Part shown: positions 59,761-64,000 of the stretch, piece by piece
Layout: each line of letters begins with the position of its first letter
Numbering within the stretch: position 1 is the stretch's first letter
From: Heterocephalus glaber
Taxonomy: Eukaryota > Chordata > Mammalia > Rodentia > Bathyergidae
Length of the DNA stretch: 64,000 nucleotides
Reading direction: 5' to 3'
Assembly (NCBI RefSeq): GCF_000247695.1
Contig: NW_004624854.1
Span: forward strand, 2,434,023 to 2,498,022
Program-made: the position numbers and the translations under genes
Notes under the pieces: generated by a model
What the model was told of the DNA's origin: nothing
The model's input: only the letters and a program-made list of their open reading frames with translations
Databases searched by the model: none

Positions 59761-60812
59761 ATGTCTCTTGCTGTGAAAGAGGAATGCTCTCTTTGCTGAT
59801 CCCAAACTCTTGCTGGCTTTGAAAGCTGGAAAGTTGACATTAAGTGTAGCAAACACAAACCTGACCGCAACAGAGCATCTCCATGCTAGAAAGTCCTGCA
59901 GTTGAAAAATAAGATCTACCAGCAGCTACCACTGTCATAATTTGTTGTTTTCCCCCATTGTGTTTTGTGAAATAAAAGACAGAGCCTGAAAGAAGATGTT
60001 CTTAATTTGAGAAAGATTAGAATGTGTGTCCTGGATCATGATTATAAGGGAATAGTACAGTGGCAGATTGTACCAGAAACTTTGGAAAAGACATTTAGCT
60101 GGTACCCATGTCAGTATTCTTTTACATAAAATAGGTTAATGATTACTAAAAAAAAAGAGCAGCCTTACAGGTCTAATGAGAGGATGACATGGTATGTTTG
60201 CAGTGACTTTCATTTACATTATAAAACTGTACAGTTGCATCTACCCATAATTTTAACTGTAGTCACAAATGCACACTCAGAAACTTATTTTTAATCATAG
60301 CAGATATTTAATATGTAAAAATTCTGATTATCTATGACATCTTGAAAAAAGTCTGAAATGTCTGAAAATTAGACCAAATTAAAATAATTTACAAATAATA
60401 GTAATAAGAACTCATCTGCAGAAGGTTTTAGTTATGTGTTATTGAGAGTTATTCGGCTTTCTGTTTGTAGTTGAGAGAACTTGATAGTTATTAACAAAGG
60501 AACTGTTCATGGCTCACCGTTTTCCCATGCATTTTTCCCTGTGCTACAGGTGAAGCACTGCATTCCAAAGACCTTGAAAGGTCAGCAGGGACTCTGCGTG
60601 CCCAAGGGTACCGTAAGAAGAAGGATCCTTAGCACCTGTGATGTTTCAGAAACTGCCATCAAAAGGAAGAGTCATAAAGTAGGAAGATTAAAAACTTCTT
60701 GACTAGATTCTAATACTGAGATAGAAAGTACCTGAAAACTGGTGGTCACTATGAGAAATGATAAAGCTGTTATCCAATATGCATTATATAAAATCTCCGA
60801 AGTGGGGCCAAG
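59761..60812. other. Noncoding DNA
   Basis: No repeat recognised. The 73-codon frame at 60481-60702 ends in a basic tail (AIKRKSHKVGRLKTS) but has no known relative and no gene structure around it. Confidence 0.35.
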
Positions 60813-61241
60813 TGTTGCAGAAATCTCAGAAAGAAATATACGGAGACACAGAATTCAGATAAAATAATAAAATTTCTTCTCGTGAGCAGGTGGGAACTCC
60901 AGAAACCGGTCTGGTCAGTGTCTGCGCCCCTTTGTCCAGCATTTCCCTTTTTATATCCTTTTTAGCCATTATCTCATCCCTAGTGGTCTTTGATGTGTAA
61001 ATACAATTCTAGTTCCTATTTACAAGTCACAGACACAAGATAGCCACATATACACTGTAAATTCACCCTGGCATTGTAACTTTGTTAGGTCAATGAAGTT
61101 ACTGGTTTAAGAGTCAGATAACCATCACCTTAAACAAGGGGTTATGGGAAAAGCAAATCTTAAAAGAACACGTTACTTATTTTGCCTCTACAATTACCTT
61201 AATATTCAATCTATTAAGTTATCTAAAATTTTTCCGTATCA
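60813..61241 (-). mobile_element. Solo LTR of an endogenous retrovirus, 4-base target duplication
   Basis: Read on the minus strand it starts TGATACGGAAAAATTTTAG and ends ATTTCTGCAACA, giving TG and CA termini over 429 bases. The tetranucleotide caag stands on both sides (60809-60812 and 61242-61245), the duplication length typical of gammaretrovirus-like (class I) elements. A TATA box (tataaaaagg) lies at about 60946-60955, followed by a GC-richer R/U5 region of about 110 bases. No internal viral genes are present, so it is a recombination remnant. It could still act as a promoter on the minus strand. Confidence 0.8.
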
Positions 61242-61640
61242 CAAGGACTCAGATGACAAAAGACTGGCAGCTTTGGAGGTGCTTCTAAGTTGAGACTGCT
61301 GTAGAAATTGAAGAGTTGAGTAGAATTAGACAGACATAGAAAAAGTCCTTGCTGGCCTATGGGATGGCATTTCACAGATTCTGAGCTTAAAAATATGCAG
61401 ATTTGTTCACAAAAGCAAGCTCAAGGCTGAAAATGTCACTGGAGATATAGGTCTGGCCAGACATCACATTAATTAATTCTCGCTAGAACTAGCTGAATAA
61501 TCATTATGCGGTATGAAAAGGGAAAGGTGTAGGCTTCTGTAACACTTATGAAGACTACAATGAGGTCCCCATCATTTAGAAACTGTAAGGATGTCCATTT
61601 CTGACAATTTCATTAAAATGTTCCACTGAGAAAATCCTCC
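61242..61640. other. Noncoding DNA
   Basis: Nothing recognised beyond the LTR duplication at its left edge. Confidence 0.4.
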
Positions 61641-61779
61641 TTTTCTTTCTTTCTTGGGGCATGCAGTTACAACCGTTAACAATTGCTATGGTTCCCCTGA
61701 ACCTACTCTTCCTTCTATCTTTTTGTGGTGACTTGTCATTTTTCTTTATGGAATCGTGTATCTACTACTGTGTTTTAAG

Positions 61780-62085
61780 CCAGATCCAAAAGCTATTGAG
61801 AGCATCTCCTCCCGAAAGCAGGTTTGTTACGGTTCCCATTGGACGACAGAGCAATCTGTTCACTTGTGGCTGTGCCAGAGCAGAGGCGGCGCTTACGGAG
61901 CCAAATCGCAGAAGAGGGTTGCAGGAGCTGTGAGGGCTCAGCACAGGCCGCTGAGACTGAGTCAGTCGCCGCCTCGCATTTGTCAACTTGAGCTTATCCT
62001 CTGGTGCCCCAGAGCTCCACGTCCTCCACCGCAGAACCTGGCTCCCTGAAAGGCTGAGCCTAGATTGCGCACGAATACCATGTAG
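61780..62085. promoter_or_regulatory. CpG-rich patch with AP-1 consensus, candidate regulatory DNA
   Basis: CpGs cluster from 61810 to 62075, while the surroundings are CpG-poor. A perfect AP-1 motif TGAGTCA lies at 61958-61964, followed by cgccgcctcgc. Three overlapping frames (90, 97 and 107 codons) occur on both strands with no recognisable product. It is flanked by two LTRs, at 60813 and 62414, but shows no LTR features itself. Function is inferred only from composition and motif. Confidence 0.25.
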
Positions 62086-62413
62086 CATTCAGGAAATGCC
62101 TTGTAGGAATTTTTAGACTTCGAGTGAGACAGATATTTTCGTTTGTCCTGATAAAGTCTCACACACGGGACTGGATGATCTCTACCTTTCTTTTGTGTTA
62201 ATCATTGTATTAGTCTGAGTGAATTCCTAATATTGATAATGTTTTAAAAATTGTTGAATCAAACGAGAAATTTTGTTACACTGCTTAGTACTGATGAACA
62301 CATATATTATAATAGTGCATTAAGTTTACAGAAGTGTATGATGAAAATAGCCTCAAACAATTCTCCATCTGTATTTAGAGGGGCTGATCGTAGTGCTCTA
62401 TAGGAGGTATGGG

Positions 62414-62975
62414 TGTTGAATAAATAACTGCAGGGGAAAGCTAGACAAGGAGGAGTTTATTCAAAAACACTCTTGTAGGGGAGAGAGGAACACAGAGGAT
62501 TTTAACACTGGGAATGAGCTGAGGAAAAGCAAGAGGAATTTCTGGTTGTTCCTCAGTGTGAGAGGTCACAGGGGCTTGGTAAGTGTTTCTCACCAGAGTT
62601 AGGCTTCCACCATCTTGGCAAGCACAAGGTGTAGAGTTGCTACTTTTTCTGATGATTGCATTTCAAAAGGATGGTTCCCAGGTCCTCAAGAAGGGTATTC
62701 CTAGTCTGTACAACTGGAAAGAGGCTGAGTGATTTGCATCTCAAAGAAGGAATTTACCACTGAAAGCTCTCTAAAGTAAATCCTCTAAGAAAAAGGAAAT
62801 CAAAGACCTCTGGTCAGGACAGAACTGTTTGAAATTCTGTCAGCTCAAGGGAAACTTCAGATCCTCTTGGGCTTTGACAGACTTGATGAGGTTAAAAACT
62901 GTAATACAACCATTCCCAGAGAGCTGCAGATAGTAAAAATGAGAACTAGAACTTTGGAAACATCAGTTGGTTTCA
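62414..62975 (-). mobile_element. LTR of an endogenous retrovirus, antisense
   Basis: On the minus strand it would start TGAAACCAACTGATG and end 'ttatttattcaaca', about 562 bases. A clear AATAAA signal lies at 62456-62461 (minus strand), close to the 3' end as in a retroviral R/U5. The 5-base flanks atggg and gtggg match at 4 of 5. The octamer-like word atgcaaatcac is present near 62735. No internal region or primer site is present. The left boundary is firmer than the right one. Confidence 0.6.
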
Positions 62976-63025
62976 GTGGGTGTCTGGGTGGGGAAGGACA
63001 GGAGTGACATCTCAGGGAGCTCTCA

Positions 63026-64000
63026 TTTTTTCCTTTAAACCTGTTTTATTGTTTGTGTTTATATATTACTCCATATTTCCATTTTAGTGTTCAATCCGAA
63101 TTATAACTTCTTTATGGTTTCATAATTGTGATGGATTTTTCTTTCCCTCATTTTGTTGATTTTCCTATTTACCTTAATTTTTCTTGTATAATTCAGATTT
63201 TCCAAGTTATTGGTTTTTGACAAATTTTAGTTTTACTCATTGCTACCACTAATGGGTGTCATCTCCATTTGTTTGTCACCACTCCCTTACACGCTGTCTC
63301 CTTTGCTTTGAGGAGCATGGTATACGGAGTTTCACATACATTTATCTATGTAAGCATAGGGGTGGGTCTGAGTTAACACTGATTTTCTCAGACTGAAAAT
63401 ACAGTTTTAAAAACAGGGCTCAGTTTCTTGTGGTAAACATCATCAGTCTGATGAGAAATAAATAATATACTCCAGTTAATCAAAATTTGCTTTGAAGTAA
63501 GTTGTTAATATTATTTATTTCAAAATTTCATTTTTATATGCAAATCCTTTATTCTCCAACACCTCACTATCAAGAATAAAAATGTGATAATGATAAGCAG
63601 TAAATTATTTTGAGTTAAATTTACTTCTATAATCCATAGAACTATGAATATTTGTCAAGGAGCTGTTATATTGATACTAGTAAAGGAAATGTTATATAAA
63701 ATAATCATTCTAAAGAATTCAAGGAAACTTCCAATGAGAGATAATAAGAGCACATTTTAAAAATTATGTCTTTACAGACAGATGTACAAGTATTCAACAT
63801 CCACCTCTTGGAGCAGCTCTACAGAATAATCCTCTCAGAGGGCAGACCTGGATTATGCCACCATCAACATCACAACAACAAATTATTGATTTCACTCTAG
63901 GGAGCAGGAAGGCTATTTTTATAATATATTAATAGAGCTGTGTTAATAGTCATACTATTGTAGATAGCTGTGTTGGGTATACAGCTCAAAAGAGACAGGG
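63026..64000. other. Noncoding AT-rich DNA
   Basis: No exon, RNA gene or named repeat recognised to the window end. Confidence 0.4.

Noticed and set aside
60481..60702. 73-codon frame ending in a basic tail as a small protein gene
   Set aside because: No family resemblance, no splice or promoter context, and a length expected by chance in 64 kb.
1..64000. A new defence, mobile or biosynthetic system
   Set aside because: No coding clusters, operons or noncoding RNA arrays exist here. The whole window is explained as rodent intergenic or intronic DNA rich in retrotransposons, apart from a few unassigned GC-rich patches.

Overview
This window is mammalian nuclear DNA, most likely from a rodent. 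It is AT-rich and has no open reading frame of credible length or continuity. It contains tRNA-derived ID-type SINEs on both strands (A-box-like tagctcagt, B-box-like gagttcaatcc), monomeric 7SL-derived B1 pieces, many ERVL-MaLR LTRs, and L1 elements whose 3' UTR carries a long purine tract and a shared tail near ctaaaatgtaccaataaac. The SINE form does not look like the mouse/rat consensus; a hystricognath or another non-murid rodent is my guess, not something shown. Every protein-like match I found (reverse transcriptase, L1 ORF1 C-terminus, L1 endonuclease start) belongs to decayed retrotransposons. The window therefore looks like a gene desert or the inside of a very large intron.

Layout. 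Bases 1-8500 hold several ID SINEs, L1 3' ends on both strands and a Tigger/pogo-like DNA transposon (6306-6832). Bases 8800-10130 hold an ancient L1 5'-end/ORF1-like region interrupted by a younger L1 tail. Bases 11.8-14 kb hold a MaLR LTR and LTR-like DNA. Bases 18.1-21.9 kb are mostly ancient L1 in antisense. Bases 21.9-24.46 kb are a younger L1 with its 5' half inverted. Bases 24.8-26.4 kb hold a CpG-rich patch, an MER5A-type hAT fossil and a SINE cluster. Bases 30.1-31.8 kb hold a tiny LTR-like retrocopy, a second 5'-inverted L1 and a duplicated L1 3' UTR. Bases 32.7-33.7 kb are an unassigned GC-rich block. Bases 35.25-40.6 kb are a long, very decayed sense L1 carrying a hAT MITE and a SINE, followed by a near-perfect palindromic MITE. 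Bases 44-51 kb hold four or more MaLR LTRs and MIR. Bases 55-58.6 kb hold antisense L1 tails, B1 and L2. Bases 60.8-63 kb hold two solo LTRs flanking a CpG-rich patch.

The elements do not form a pathway. What they share is retrotransposition by L1 enzymes: at least three L1 insertions have the 5'-inversion structure of twin priming, and SINEs, an ultrashort L1 tail and an LTR-derived transcript fragment all have poly(A) and target-site duplications. I looked for a novel system and found none. The best leads are the insertion structures and a few CpG-rich, repeat-free patches that could be regulatory DNA or old retrocopies.
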